From Stropharia rugosoannulata (taxonomy: Eukaryota; Basidiomycota; Agaricomycetes; Agaricales; Strophariaceae): 34,426 nt of DNA. Each line of letters starts with the position of its first letter. Within the stretch, counting starts at the first letter, position 1. This document shows positions 17,912 to 29,789 of the stretch, one piece after another. Both the position numbers and the translations under genes were made by a program. Below the pieces are notes generated by a model, which did no database searches, had not been told where the DNA came from, and was given only the letters and a program-made list of their open reading frames with translations. The stretch covers positions 1-34,426 of the forward strand of contig JANCIK010000019.1 in the NCBI GenBank assembly GCA_028532985.1. The letters run 5' to 3'.

Positions 17912-18697
17912 ATGAGTTTCTTTGCAACACCTCAGTTTGACAAACTGAGCACTGCCAACTACCAACTCTGGTCTTGCAACATGAAAGCATGGTTACACTC
18001 TCAGGAGCTATGGCGTCTGGTTACAGGTGAATGCAAGCGTCCTGTGCTCTCTCTTATGCCGTCTATGGCTGAGATCGAGGCACACAACACATGGACAAGC
18101 AAGTCAACTGCTGCTGCTGGCTACATCCACAGTCATGTTCAGAATGAGCTCAAATCACACTTGGCTCACATTCTGCATGACCCAGTTAACATGTGGTCAA
18201 CTCTGGCAGCTGTTGGTTCAATGGCACAGTCTGCTTTGCCCCCAGCAGAGGAGATGTCACAAATTGTCAGTATGCAGGTTTTGCGTCTGCACTTGCTACA
18301 TACAGGTGACGCACAAGGCAATGATTTCGACTGGCTTGCAGATACAGGTGCAACTAGCCATATGACGACTCATCAAGACTGGATTGTGGAGTACAAACCT
18401 CACTGTGTCCCAATTCGTCTTGCAGATGATTCTATCGTCTACTCTGAGGGTGTTAGCAATGTGGTGTTCCATCCAGTCATCAATGGCAAGAAAGCGGACG
18501 CTGTAGTCATCAAGCGTGTTCTGCACGTCCCCAAGTTGCGCAACAATCTGCTTGCATGTCTGTACCTCACCAAGCGCTCTGGCATCCTGATTGAGATCGA
18601 TGCAAAGAAGATGTACTTCAACTGCTCTGGCAAGACCATCTTCACTGCAACTATCAATGCATTGCACTCTGCCATTCTAGATGGTCTCACTCATCCC
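17912..18697 (+). pseudogene. gag-pr: U3 shortened gag and protease, longest open copy
   Basis: One frame runs from gag through protease (DTGA 18341-18352) and on past DGLTHP to a frameshift near 18741, making this the least damaged gag-protease. The internal gag deletion is still present, so the product would lack the nucleocapsid knuckle. Gag/PR joining uses CCCCC with GTCAG as in U2. Confidence 0.85.
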
Positions 18698-19664
18698 ATT
18701 TGCAAATCTGCATGCTCTGCTTCATCGTCATCCACTCTACCCTCAATGCAGAGCTCTGGCATCGTCGTTGCGGACATCATAGCCATGCACACATCAACAA
18801 GCTGCTCTCAAGGATCTGGTCACTGGCATGCTCGTAACGTCGAAAGAGCAGCCAGATCTGATTTGCGAACCATGCTTAGCTGGCAAGATGACATCTGGCA
18901 CATTTCCGAGCTCAACTCGCAAATCGACGAAACCACTTGAATTGGTGCATTCTGACTTGCATGGTCCGCTCTCAGTGCCTACGCCTGAGGGACATCGCTA
19001 CTGGATCACATTCATCGACGACTGCACTCACCTGCATGCTGTCATGTTCCTAAAGCGCAAGTCAGATGCATTCGATGCATTCAAGGTGTACAAGGCATAT
19101 GCAGAGAATCAGCTAAACACGAAAATCAAGGCAATGCAGGATGACAAGGCTGGTGAATACATGTCAAACAAGTTCATACAGTTTATGGAGCAATGCAGCA
19201 TTCACAGGCGCCACAGCACACGCAATTGGCCTTAGCAGAATGGTGTTGCTGAGCGTGCCAACTGCACTATTGCTGAGCACGTCACTGCAATGCTTGTAGA
19301 GGCAAAGCTCCACTCTCGTTTTGGCGACTTGCAGTGTTTGCTTACATTCACGTGTGGAACAGGCTACCTACGTCGTCTCTGACTGACTCTGTGCCCTACA
19401 CTGCATGGCATGGCAAGAAACCCGATATGAGCCATCTCCGTGTTTTTGGTTGTGCTGCGTCGTCTTTGTGCAGAGAGACAAACGCAAGTCACTGCAACCA
19501 CACATTGAGAAGTGCATTTTCGTCGGTTATCCTACAGGCTACAAAGGCTGGCAGTTCTACAATCCGTCCACTAAGAAGTATGTGATCTCGGGCGTGCTAT
19601 CTTTGACGAACGCAGTTTTCCTGGTTTGAAGGTCACTTCACCAATCAACTTGTTTCCAAAGGGC
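18698..19664 (+). pseudogene. int: U3 Copia integrase, interrupted
   Basis: One C is missing at CTACCCTCAA (about 18741) and one at CTCTCAAGG (about 18808), so the HHCC finger lies out of frame between them. The core is then open (LVHSDLHGP, FIDDCTHLHAVMF, QDDKAGEYM) to the shared TAG 19233-19235. Further losses follow near 19310, 19460 and 19591. The CCTGAGGGACATC site is intact here, unlike U1 and U2. Confidence 0.85.
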
Positions 19665-21320
19665 ATGCCTTCACACTTCTCAGATGTACCAGATTCTGGG
19701 GGGGATTCAACTGCTGCTTATTTGCCTGACTTGGACACTGATGACTCTGATGCACCAACTGCACCTGCTTCGGCAGGACCAGCACCATCTGACTCGTCAT
19801 CTGATGACGAACACGATGCACCTACTCCCAACTCGCGAAACCGACCACTAGTGCGAAATCGTCGAGTTTACCAATGTGCTCAACTCGGCTCAATTCGCAT
19901 TCTGGGAAATCGCATGTGCATTCGGTCCAACTGCTGGTCCCAGCAAGTCGAGTCAAGTACCATCGGATAGGGCGTCGAAAGACAAGTCTGACAGTACCAC
20001 ACCCAAGTTGGAGTCATCGCATCGCATTCCGCAATCGTCGAAAACACCAACATGCTCAACTCGACGAGATCAGCATTCTGCTCCAAATGTGCCCCAACTG
20101 CCTCGTACTGTCGCACCTCCCATTCCTGTGGAACCCAAAGTCGTTGCTGAGCCTCTGAGACGCACTACACGTGAATCTCGACCTCCTGGTGAATGGTGGA
20201 AAGTCAAACCTGCTGCTGTGCCCTCCCGCCTTCTACGCCGCCTTCTGAGACTGATGACCTCGATAATGACGAACTCGACAGTTACACTGTTGATGAAGGC
20301 TTGGAAGAGGTTCAGTTTGCTGGTGCTGCTACTGTGTCAGATCCCAAGAACTACAAGCAGGCACTCAAGGGCGACGACGCAGACAGATGGCGAGATGCAG
20401 CCAATGCAGAGTACAACACACTGCTGCAGAACAACACTTGGGAAATTGTCGACTTGCCACCTGGTGCAAAGGCAATTGGTTCTGGTTGGGTCTTCAAGGT
20501 CAAGCATCATGCAGATGGCACTGTGGAGCGTTACAAGGCTCGTATCGTCGCAAAGGGCTATAGTCAACGTCCTGGAGTCGATTACACTGAAGTCTTTGCT
20601 CCCACCTTCCGTCCAGCAACCTTGCGCATGATACTGGCTATTGCAGCTGCAGAGGACCTTGAGCTACGTTCTGTGGACATCTCGTCTGCATTCACCAATG
20701 GTGACTTGGATGAGGACATCTATATGCTGCAACCTGAGGGATTTCACGAAGGCGCACCAAACAAGGTCTGCAAGCTGCGCAAGTCACTTTACGGTCTCAA
20801 GCAATCAGCTAGGCAGTGGAACACGAAGTTACACTCTGTTCTCACTGATATGGGTTTCAAGCGTGTGGAAGCAGACAGGTCAGTGTACATCTACTCAGAT
20901 GGCACAGTTCACATTTTCGTGCCCATCTACATTGACGACATCACATTTGCGTCCAAATCGACTGTGTCCATTGACTGTCCTGTGAAGCAACTCAGTGAAC
21001 GATTCAAATGCAGGGATCTTGGTGCTACGGAGTTTCTACTAGGTGTTGGCATTACCAGGGATTGCAGCAAACGCAAGATTTCGCTTCACCAGCGCCAGTT
21101 CATTCTGGACATGCTTGAGCGTTACAGTATGCAAGATGCAATTCCTGTCACCACTCCCATGTCAGCTGGCACCGTCCTCACTCGTGCAATGGCACCTAGC
21201 AGTTCTGGCGACATTGAGTTCATGCGAAATGTTCCCTACCTCAGCGCCATCGGTTCCCTTCAGTATCTCGCCACAATGACACGTCCTGACATTGCACACA
21301 CTGTGTCTTACCTCGCATGA
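19665..21320 (+). pseudogene. pol: U3 linker (frameshifted) and intact reverse transcriptase
   Basis: The linker has losses near 19836 (AACTCGCGAAA), 19923 (CATTCGGTCC) and 20222 (GCCCTCCC). From about 20225 RT is open to the shared TGA 21318-21320 and holds every RT block, with YIDD at 20928-20939. Confidence 0.85.
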
Positions 21321-21892
21321 TTTAACAGCAATCCTGGACCGCAGCACTGGACAGCAGTCAAGCACTTGTTCAAGTATCTGAAAGGAACACTTGAGTACAA
21401 GTTTGTTTACTCTGGTTACGCTTGGTACAGATCTGTTCACAACTTACTGTGATGCTGCACACGGCGATTGCAAGGACACTGGACGCTCTACAGGTGGATA
21501 TGTCGTTCTTATGGCTGGTGGTGCAATTAGCTGGTCTAGCAAGTTGCAGAGCATTGTGACACTCTCTACCACTGAAGCTGAGTTTGTTGCTGCGGTTGAG
21601 GCTGGCAAGGAGATCTCCTGGATGCGCAACATTCTGCGCGAGTTTGGCTTTACGATTCCGGTTCCTCCACACTGCACATTGACAACCAGTCTGCTATCAG
21701 TGTATCGAAGAACCCAGAGCACCACGGACGTATGAAGCACCTCGACCTTCGCTTTTACTGGCTCGCCACGCTGTACAGAACAGAGTCATTACACCCTCGT
21801 TTATACCCACAACACAACAGGTGGCTGACATTCTCACCAAACCGCTCTCAGCAGTTAAAGTAGATTACTGTCGCTCTCACATGGGAGTTTGA
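21321..21892 (+). pseudogene. pol: U3 Copia RNase H, frameshifted
   Basis: Extra A in GGTTACGC (about 21418), one C missing in GGTTCCTCC (about 21665) and A missing in GGCTCGCC (about 21763). The two ends match U0 more than U1 or U2. Would end at TGA 21890-21892. Confidence 0.8.
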
Positions 21893-21933
21893 CCATAGTG
21901 TATATACTGTAGTATAGAGACTGCCTTGGTCAC

Positions 21934-21940
21934 GGGGGAG
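21934..21940 (+). other. U3 polypurine tract
   Basis: GGGGGAG next to LTR-A. Confidence 0.6.
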
Positions 21941-22144
21941 TGTTAGATTACATAGGATTGGACTGACCATCAGCAGTAGATTAGATATCGCGTACTATAT
22001 TTAGTACGCTCCATATATAGTTAATCTCGCTTATGGCAGTATATAAGGCATGTACTAGTGTAGATGCCTCTTAATCTCTTACCACCATCATCTCTGTGTG
22101 AGTTAGGTTCGCTCTCTGCACCTGTAAGCAGTCTGCTTTCAACA
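21941..22144 (+). repeat. U3 3' LTR, type A
   Basis: A-type with ATCAGCAG, as in U2 and U4. Confidence 0.9.
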
Positions 22145-22533
22145 CTAAGGCCCTGGCTGCTTTGCATGCCCTGGCTGCCTTAGGATCTCTAAGGCTGTGC
22201 CAGGGAGATACAAAGCCCCTGGGGACAAAGTCATTTTCCTGATGTCGACTTGCATGGACCAGTAGTTGGACCGAAATGCACATGTGATTTCCCAACATGC
22301 AAATTAGCCAGAGTTGAGCACTTTGGTAAACTCGATGATTTCACACCAGTGGTCGGTTTATGCAAGTTGGGAGTAGGTGCATCGTGTTCGTCGTCAGATG
22401 ACGAGTCAGATGGTGCTAGTCCTGCTGAAGGAGGTGCAGTTGGTGTGTCTGAGTCATCAGTATCCAAGTCAGGCAAATAGGCAGCAGTTGAATCCCCTGC
22501 AGAATCTGGCACATCTGAGAAGTGTGAAGGCAT
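22145..22533. repeat. U3 spacer
   Basis: 389 bases; S1 22145-22244 with one G run shortened (CTAAGGCCC), inverted linker copy 22245-22533. Confidence 0.85.
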
Positions 22534-22737
22534 TGTTAGATTACATGGATTGGACTTGACCATCAGCAGTAGATTAGATATTGTGTACTATATTTAGTAT
22601 GCTCCATATATAGTTAATCTCGCTTATGGTAGTATATAAGGCATGTACTAGTGTAGATGCCTCTTAATCTCTTACCACCACCATCTCTGTGTGAGTTAGG
22701 TTTGCTCTCTGCGCCTGTAAGCAGTCTGCTTTCAACA
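22534..22737 (+). repeat. U4 5' LTR, type B
   Basis: Same B variants as U1. Confidence 0.9.
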
Positions 22738-22757
22738 GGTTATGAGCCCTGTGCTCT
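22738..22757 (+). other. U4 primer-binding site
   Basis: Identical to U1. Confidence 0.75.
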
Positions 22758-23452
22758 AAGCATCCTACTCATCACTTCTCTACTGTCCTTTCTCCACTGA
22801 GTGGCTTGGTACTTAACCTAACACTCATTGTCGTTTGTTTTGCCTCGTTTTCTCGTGAGCACGACTGCCACGTCACGACCATCGTTCTGGTACCACCTGC
22901 GTTACACCAGCTTGCACGGTTATCGAGCAATCTGCCTCTTTTGGATTTAGGTCAATAGCACTCTCTTGGTGTTCACCAGAGACTTTGCTCCCGGCTTCCC
23001 TGATTGTCAAAACACGTGGTTCTTTCGAGCACCTCATCGTTACACATGTCCCTCGTCACTTGCCCACTCACAGGTCGTCACAATCAGCCGTTCACTCGCA
23101 ATTCACTGTTCTTCACCAGAGTGCTCAACTCTGTCCAATTGACACTCTGAAACAGTATTGCTCACTGCACTAGCACATTGTCACTGTCGTTCGCACAACT
23201 CGATCACACACGTTCCGCATCGTTGAACTATACCTTCATTCAATCTCGTGTCAATCAGTTCACTGCTGCTCGTGGAATTGACGTTTTACTGCAAGTGCTC
23301 AACTCGCCTAATTGTGATACTGCAAGTGTCCTGTCCACTGCTTGTGCATTTCAGCCCAGCTCGCCTCGCAAGTTCGCCACATCGTTTGCGCCATTCTCAG
23401 CTACCACCTCATACCACTTCATGTCTATCACCACTTTGCTTCACCTGCAACC
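22738..23452 (+). other. U4 leader
   Basis: 715 bases. One G is missing in AACTCGCCTAA (about 23307), which breaks the small ORF overlapping gag seen in U1, U2, U3 and U5. CTCCCGGCTTCC near 22990 is a second small deletion. Confidence 0.6.
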
Positions 23453-24237
23453 ATGAGTTTCTTTGCAACACCTCAGTTTGACAAACTGAGCACTGCCAAC
23501 TACCAACTCTGGTCTTGCAACATGAAAGCATGGTTACACTCTCAGGAGCTATGGCGTCTGGTTACAGGTGAATGCAAGCGTCCTGTGCTCTCTCTTATGC
23601 CGTCTATGGCTGAGATCGAGGCACACAACACATGGACAAGCAAGTCAACTGCTGCTGCTGGCTACATCCACAGTCATGTTCAGAATGAGCTCAAATCACA
23701 CTTGGCTCACATTCTGCATGACCCAGTTAACATGTGGTCAACTCTGGCAGCTGTTGGTTCAATGGCACAGTCTGCTTTGCCCCAGCAGAGGAGATGTCAC
23801 AAATTGTCGAGTATGCAGGTTTTGCGTCTGCACTTGCTACATACAGGTGACGCACAAGGCAATGATTTCGACTGGCTTGCAGATACAGGTGCAACTAGCC
23901 ATATGACGACTCATCAAGACTGGATTGTGGAGTACAAACCTCACTGTGTCCCAATTCGTCTTGCAGATGATTCTATCGTCTACTCTGAGGGTGTTAGCAA
24001 TGTGGTGTTCCATCCAGTCATCAATGGCAGAAAGCGGACGCTGTAGTCATCAAACGTGTTCTGCACGTCCCCAAGTTGCGCAACAATCTGCTTGCATGTC
24101 TGTACCTCACCAAGCGCTCTGGCATCCTGATTGAGATCGATGCAAAGAAGATGTACTTCAACTGCTCTGGCAAGACCATCTTCACTGCAACTATCAATGC
24201 ATTGCACTCTGCCATTCTAGATGGTCTCACTCATCCC
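23453..24237 (+). pseudogene. gag-pr: U4 shortened gag and protease
   Basis: CCCC with GTCGAG restores one frame across gag and protease by two offsetting differences (DTGA 23882-23893). One A is missing in AATGGCAGAAAG (about 24029), which ends the frame within protease. Confidence 0.85.
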
Positions 24238-25207
24238 ATTTGCAAATCTGCATGCTCTGCTTCATCGTCATCCACTCTACCCCTCAATGCAGAGCTCTGG
24301 CATCGTCGTTGCGGACATCATAGCCATGCACACATCAACAAGCTGCTCTCCAAGGATCTGGTCACTGGCATGCTCGTAACGTCGAAAGAGCAGCCAGATC
24401 TGATTTGCGAACCATGCTTAGCTGGCAAGATGACATCTGGCACATTTCCGAGCTCAACTCGCAAATCGACGAAACCACTTGAATTGGTGCATTCTGACTT
24501 GCATGGTCCGCTCTCAGTGCCTACGCCTGAGGGACATCGCTACTGGATCACATTCATCGACGACTGCACTCACCTGCATGCTGTCATGTTCCTAAAGCGC
24601 AAGTCAGATGCATTCGATGCATTCAAGGTGTACAAGGCATATGCAGAGAATCAGCTAAACACGAAAATCAAGGCAATGCAGGATGACAAGGCTGGTGAAT
24701 ACATGTCAAACAAGTTCATACAGTTTATGGAGCAATGCAGCATTCACAGGCGCCACAGCACACGCAATTGGCCTTAGCAGAATGGTGTTGCTGAGCGTGC
24801 CAACTGCACTATTGCTGAGCACGTCACTGCAATGCTTGTAGAGGCAAAGCTCCCACTCTCGTTTTGGCGACTTGCAGTGTTTGCTTACATTCACGTGTGG
24901 AACAGGCTACCTACGTCGTCTCTGACTGACTCTGTGCCCTACACTGCATGGCATGGCAAGAAACCCGATATGAGCCATCTCCGTGTTTTTGGTTGTGCTG
25001 CGTACGTCTTTGTGCAGAGAGACAAACGCAAGTCACTGCAACCACACATTGAGAAGTGCATTTTCGTCGGTTATCCTACAGGCTACAAAGGCTGGCAGTT
25101 CTACAATCCGTCCACTAAGAAGTATGTGATCTCGGGCGTGCTATCTTTGTGAACGCAGTTTTCCTGGTTTGAAGGTCACTTCACCAATCAACTTGTTTCC
25201 AAAGGGC
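24238..25207 (+). pseudogene. int: U4 Copia integrase, best-preserved core
   Basis: Open from 24076 to the shared TAG 24775-24777, so the HHCC finger and both catalytic Asp codons (24496-24498 and 24685-24687) are in one frame. The Glu codon is 24793-24795, exactly 36 codons after the second Asp (D35E) when the TAG is counted as a codon. This shows that TAG replaced a sense codon. After the TAG the frame is open to about 25134, where CTCGGGCG (one base missing) and CTTTGTGAACG (about 25149) break the C-terminus. Confidence 0.9.
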
Positions 25208-26866
25208 ATGCCTTCACACTTCTCAGATGTACCAGATTCTGGGGGGGATTCAACTGCTGCTTATTTGCCTGACTTGGACACTGATGACTCTGATGCACCA
25301 ACTGCACCTGCTTCGGCAGGACCAGCACCATCTGACTCGTCATCTGATGACGAACACGATGCACCTACTCCCAACTCGCAGAAACCGACCACTAGTGCGA
25401 AATCGTCGAGTTTACCAATGTGCTCAACTCAGCTCAATTCGCATTCTGGGAAATCGCATGTGCATTCCGGTCCAACTGCTGGTCCCAGCAAGTCGAGTCA
25501 AGTACCATCGGATAGGGCGTCGAAAGACAAGTCTGACAGTACCACACCCAAGTTGGAGTCATCGCATCGCATTCCGCAATCGTCGAAAACACCAACATGC
25601 TCAACTCGACGAGATCAGCATTCTGCTCCAAATGTGCCCCAACTGCCTCGTACTGTCGCACCTCCCATTCCTGTGGAACCCAAAGTCGTTGCTGAGCCTC
25701 TGAGACGCACTACACGTGAATCTCGACCTCCTGGTGAATGGTGGAAAGTCAAACCTGCTGCTGTGCCCCTCCCGCCTTCTACGCCGCCTTCTGAGACTGA
25801 TGACCTCGATAATGACGAACTCGACAGTTACACTGTTGATGAAGGCTTGGAAGAGGTTCAGTTTGCTGGTGCTGCTACTGTGTCAGATCCCAAGAACTAC
25901 AAGCAGGCACTCAAGGGCGACGACGCAGACAGATGGCGAGATGCAGCCAATGCAGAGTACAACACACTGCTGCAGAACAACACTTGGGAAATTGTCGACT
26001 TGCCACCTGGTGCAAAGGCAATTGGTTCTGGTTGGGTCTTCAAGGTCAAGCATCATGCAGATGGCACTGTGGAGCGTTACAAGGCTCGTATCGTCGCAAA
26101 GGGCTATAGTCAACGTCCTGGAGTCGATTACACTGAAGTCTTTGCTCCCACCTTCCGTCCAGCAACCTTGCGCATGATACTGGCTATTGCAGCTGCAGAG
26201 GACCTTGAGCTACGTTCTGTGGACATCTCGTCTGCATTCACCAATGGTGACTTGGATGAGGACATCTATATGCTGCAACCTGAGGGATTTCACGAAGGCG
26301 CACCAAACAAGGTCTGCAAGCTGCGCAAGTCACTTTACGGTCTCAAGCAATCAGCTAGGCAGTGGAACACGAAGTTACACTCTGTTCTCACTGATATGGG
26401 TTTCAAGCGTGTGGAAGCAGACAGGTCAGTGTACATCTACTCAGATGGCACAGTTCACATTTTCGTGCCCATCTACATTGACGACATCACATTTGCGTCC
26501 AAATCGACTGTGTCCATTGACTGTCCTGTGAAGCAACTCAGTGAACGATTCAAATGCAGGGATCTTGGTGCTACGGAGTTTCTACTAGGTGTTGGCATTA
26601 CCAGGGATTGCAGCAAACGCAAGATTTCGCTTCACCAGCGCCAGTTCATTCTGGACATGCTTGAGCGTTACAGTATGCAAGATGCAATTCCTGTCACCAC
26701 TCCCATGTCAGCTGGCACCGTCCTCACTCGTGCAATGGCACCTAGCAGTTCTGACGACATTGAGTTCATGCGAAATGTTCCCTACCTCAGCGCCATCGGT
26801 TCCCTTCAGTATCTCGCCACAATGACACGTCCTGACATTGCACACACTGTGTCTTACCTCGCATGA
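25208..26866 (+). CDS. pol: U4 linker and reverse transcriptase, intact
   Basis: One frame from about 25169 (MKVTSPINLFPKG) to the shared TGA 26864-26866 encodes the acidic linker (residues about 14-210, rich in Ser, Pro and Asp with two CSTR repeats) and the full RT. RT blocks run from NYKQALKGDDADRWRDAANA and WVFKVKHHADGTVERYKARI through DISSAFTNGDLDEDIYM and SLYGLKQSARQWN to YIDD (26474-26485). It is the reference copy in this window for judging lesions in other units. Translation would still need passage through the TAG upstream. Confidence 0.9.
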   Translation: MPSHFSDVPDSGGDSTAAYLPDLDTDDSDAPTAPASAGPAPSDSSSDDEHDAPTPNSQKPTTSAKSSSLPMCSTQLNSHSGKSHVHSGPTAGPSKSSQVPSDRASKDKSDSTTPKLESSHRIPQSSKTPTCSTRRDQHSAPNVPQLPRTVAPPIPVEPKVVAEPLRRTTRESRPPGEWWKVKPAAVPLPPSTPPSETDDLDNDELDSYTVDEGLEEVQFAGAATVSDPKNYKQALKGDDADRWRDAANAEYNTLLQNNTWEIVDLPPGAKAIGSGWVFKVKHHADGTVERYKARIVAKGYSQRPGVDYTEVFAPTFRPATLRMILAIAAAEDLELRSVDISSAFTNGDLDEDIYMLQPEGFHEGAPNKVCKLRKSLYGLKQSARQWNTKLHSVLTDMGFKRVEADRSVYIYSDGTVHIFVPIYIDDITFASKSTVSIDCPVKQLSERFKCRDLGATEFLLGVGITRDCSKRKISLHQRQFILDMLERYSMQDAIPVTTPMSAGTVLTRAMAPSSSDDIEFMRNVPYLSAIGSLQYLATMTRPDIAHTVSYLA

Positions 26867-27438
26867 TTTAACAGCAATCCTGGACCGCAGCACTGGACAG
26901 CAGTCAAGCACTTGTTCAAGTATCTGAAAGGAACACTTGAGTACAAGTTTGTTTACTCTGGTTACGCTTGGTACAGATCTGTTCACAACTTACTGTGATG
27001 CTGCACACGGCGATTGCAAGGACACTGGACGCTCTACAGGTGGATATGTCGTTCTTATGGCTGGTGGTGCAATTAGCTGGTCTAGCAAGTTGCAGAGCAT
27101 TGTGACACTCTCTACCACTGAAGCTGAGTTTGTTGCTGCGGTTGAGGCTGGCAAGGAGATCTCCTGGATGCGCAACATTCTGCGCGAGTTTGGCTTTACG
27201 ATTCGGTTCCCTCCACACTGCACATTGACAACCAGTCTGCTATCAGTGTATCGAAGAACCCAGAGCACCACGGACGTATGAAGCACCTCGACCTTCGCTT
27301 TTACTGGCTACGCCACGCTGTACAGAACAGAGTCATTACACCTCGTTTATACCCACAACACAACAGGTGGCTGACATTCTCACCAAACCGCTCTCAGCAG
27401 TTAAAGTAGATTACTGTCGCTCTCACATGGGAGTTTGA
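26867..27438 (+). pseudogene. pol: U4 Copia RNase H, frameshifted
   Basis: Extra A in GGTTACGC (about 26963, shared with U0 and U3), one C missing in ATTCGGTTCC (about 27204) and one C missing in ACACCTCG (about 27341). The STTEAEF block remains readable between them. Would end at TGA 27436-27438. Confidence 0.8.
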
Positions 27439-27479
27439 CCATAGTGTATATACTGTAGTATAGAGACTGCCTTGGTCAC

Positions 27480-27486
27480 GGGGGAG
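27480..27486 (+). other. U4 polypurine tract
   Basis: GGGGGAG next to LTR-A. Confidence 0.6.
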
Positions 27487-27690
27487 TGTTAGATTACATA
27501 GGATTGGACTGACCATCAGCAGTAGATTAGATATCGCGTACTATATTTAGTACGCTCCATATATAGTTAATCTCGCTTATGGCAGTATATAAGGCATGTA
27601 CTAGTGTAGATGCCTCTTAATCTCTTACCACCATCATCTCTGTGTGAGTTAGGTTCGCTCTCTGCACCTGTAAGCAGTCTGCTTTCAACA
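27487..27690 (+). repeat. U4 3' LTR, type A
   Basis: A-type with ATCAGCAG. Confidence 0.9.
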
Positions 27691-28081
27691 CTAAGGGCCC
27701 TGGCTGCTTTGCATGCCCTGGCTGCCTTAGGATCTCTAAGGCTGTGCCAGGGAGATACAAAGCCCCTGGGGACAAAAGTCATTTTCCTGATGTCGACTTG
27801 CATGGACCAGTAGTTGGACCGAAATGCACATGTGATTTCCCAACATGCAAATTAGCCAGAGTTGAGCACTTTGGTAAACTCGATGATTTCACACCAGTGG
27901 TCGGTTTATGCAAGTTGGGAGTAGGTGCATCGTGTTCGTCGTCAGATGACGAGTCAGATGGTGCTAGTCCTGCTGAAGGAGGTGCAGTTGGTGTGTCTGA
28001 GTCATCAGTATCCAAGTCAGGCAAATAGGCAGCAGTTGAATCCCCTGCAGAATCTGGCACATCTGAGAAGTGTGAAGGCAT
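27691..28081. repeat. U4 spacer
   Basis: 391 bases; S1 27691-27792, inverted linker copy 27793-28081. Very close to the U0 spacer, including the ACAAAAGTC form not found in U1-U3 or U5. Confidence 0.85.
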
Positions 28082-28285
28082 TGTTAGATTACATGGATTG
28101 GACTTGACCATCAGCAGTAGATTAGATATTGTGTACTATATTTAGTATGCTCCATATATAGTTAATCTCGCTTATGGTAGTATATAAGGCATGTACTAGT
28201 GTAGATGCCTCTTAATCTCTTACCACCACCATCTCTGTGTGAGTTAGGTTTGCTCTCTGCGCCTGTAAGCAGTCTGCTTTCAACA
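28082..28285 (+). repeat. U5 5' LTR, type B
   Basis: Same B variants as U1. Confidence 0.9.
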
Positions 28286-28305
28286 GGTTATGAGCCCTGT
28301 GCTCT
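28286..28305 (+). other. U5 primer-binding site
   Basis: Identical to U1. Confidence 0.75.
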
Positions 28306-29003
28306 AAGCATCCTACTCATCACTTCTCTACTGTCCTTTCTCCACTGAGTGGCTTGGTACTTAACCTAACACTCATTGTCGTTTGTTTTGCCTCGTTTTC
28401 TCGTGAGCACGACTGCCACGTCACGACCATCGTTCTGGTACCACCTGCGTTACACCAGCTTGCACGGTTATCGAGCAATCTGCCTCTTTTGGATTTAGGT
28501 CAATAGCACTCTCTTGGTGTTCACCAGAGACTTTGCTCCCCGGGCTTCCCTGATTGTCAAAACACGTGGTTCTTTCGAGCACCTCATCGTTACACATGTC
28601 CCTCGTCACTTGCCCACTCACAGGTCGTCACAATCAGCCGTTCACTCGCAATTCACTGTTCTTCACCAGAGTGCTCAACTCTGTCCAATTGACACTCTGA
28701 AACAGTATTGCTCACTGCACTAGCACATTGTCACTGTCGTTCGCACAACTCGATCACACACGTTCCGCATCGTTGAACTATACCTTCATTCAATCTCGTG
28801 TCAATCAGTTCACTGCTGCTCGTGGAATTGACGTTTTACTGCAAGTGCTCAACTCGGCCTAATTGTGATACTGCAAGTGTCCTGTCCACTGCTTGTGCAT
28901 TTCAGCCCAGCTCGCCTCGCAAGTTCGCCACATCGTTTGCGCCATTCTCAGCTACCACCTCATACCACTTCATGTCTATCACCACTTTGCTTCACCTGCA
29001 ACC
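28286..29003 (+). other. U5 leader
   Basis: 718 bases, the longest leader. Both 69-codon ORFs are intact (28514-28723 and 28798-29007), the second overlapping gag as ATGA. Confidence 0.6.
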
Positions 29004-29789
29004 ATGAGTTTCTTTGCAACACCTCAGTTTGACAAACTGAGCACTGCCAACTACCAACTCTGGTCTTGCAACATGAAAGCATGGTTACACTCTCAGGAGC
29101 TATGGCGTCTGGTTACAGGTGAATGCAAGCGTCCTGTGCTCTCTCTTATGCCGTCTATGGCTGAGATCGAGGCACACAACACATGGACAAGCAAGTCAAC
29201 TGCTGCTGCTGGCTACATCCACAGTCATGTTCAGAATGAGCTCAAATCACACTTGGCTCACATTCTGCATGACCCAGTTAGCATGTGGTCAACTCTGGCA
29301 GCTGTTGGTTCAATGGCACAGTCTGCTTTGCCCCCAGCAGAGGAGATGTCACAAATTGTCGAGTATGCAGGTTTTGCGTCTGCACTTGCTACATACAGGT
29401 GACGCACAAGGCAATGATTTCGACTGGCTTGCAGATACAGGTGCAACTAGCCATATGACGACTCATCAAGACTGGATTGTGGAGTACAAACCTCACTGTG
29501 TCCCAATTCGTCTTGCAGATGATTCTATCGTCTACTCTGAGGTGTTAGCAATGTGGTGTTCCATCCAGTCATCAATGGCAAGAAAGCGGACGCTGTAGTC
29601 ATCAAACGTGTTCTGCACGTCCCCAAGTTGCGCAACAATCTGCTTGCATGTCTGTACCTCACCAAGCGCTCTGGCATCCTGATTGAGATCGATGCAAAGA
29701 AGATGTACTTCAACTGCTCTGGCAAGACCATCTTCACTGCAACTATCAATGCATTGCACTCTGCCATTCTAGATGGTCTCACTCATCCC
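29004..29789 (+). pseudogene. gag-pr: U5 shortened gag and protease
   Basis: CCCCC with GTCGAG gives EEMSQIVEYAGFASALATYR and then TGA at 29400-29402. This looks like the natural end of the post-knuckle gag peptide, with protease (DTGA 29434-29445) starting in another frame. One G is missing in CTGAGGTGTT (about 29541), within protease. Asn in DPVNMW is Ser here. Confidence 0.85.

Larger units (their letters stand above)
16992..22144 (+). mobile_element. U3: complete Copia unit
   Basis: 5153 bases. It has the longest gag-protease reading frame and an intact RT. The integrase C-terminus is heavily frameshifted and RNase H is frameshifted. Confidence 0.95.
22534..27690 (+). mobile_element. U4: complete Copia unit with the longest intact pol reading frame
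   Basis: 5157 bases. The integrase N-terminus and core are open up to the shared TAG, and linker plus RT form one open frame of 565 codons. Confidence 0.95.
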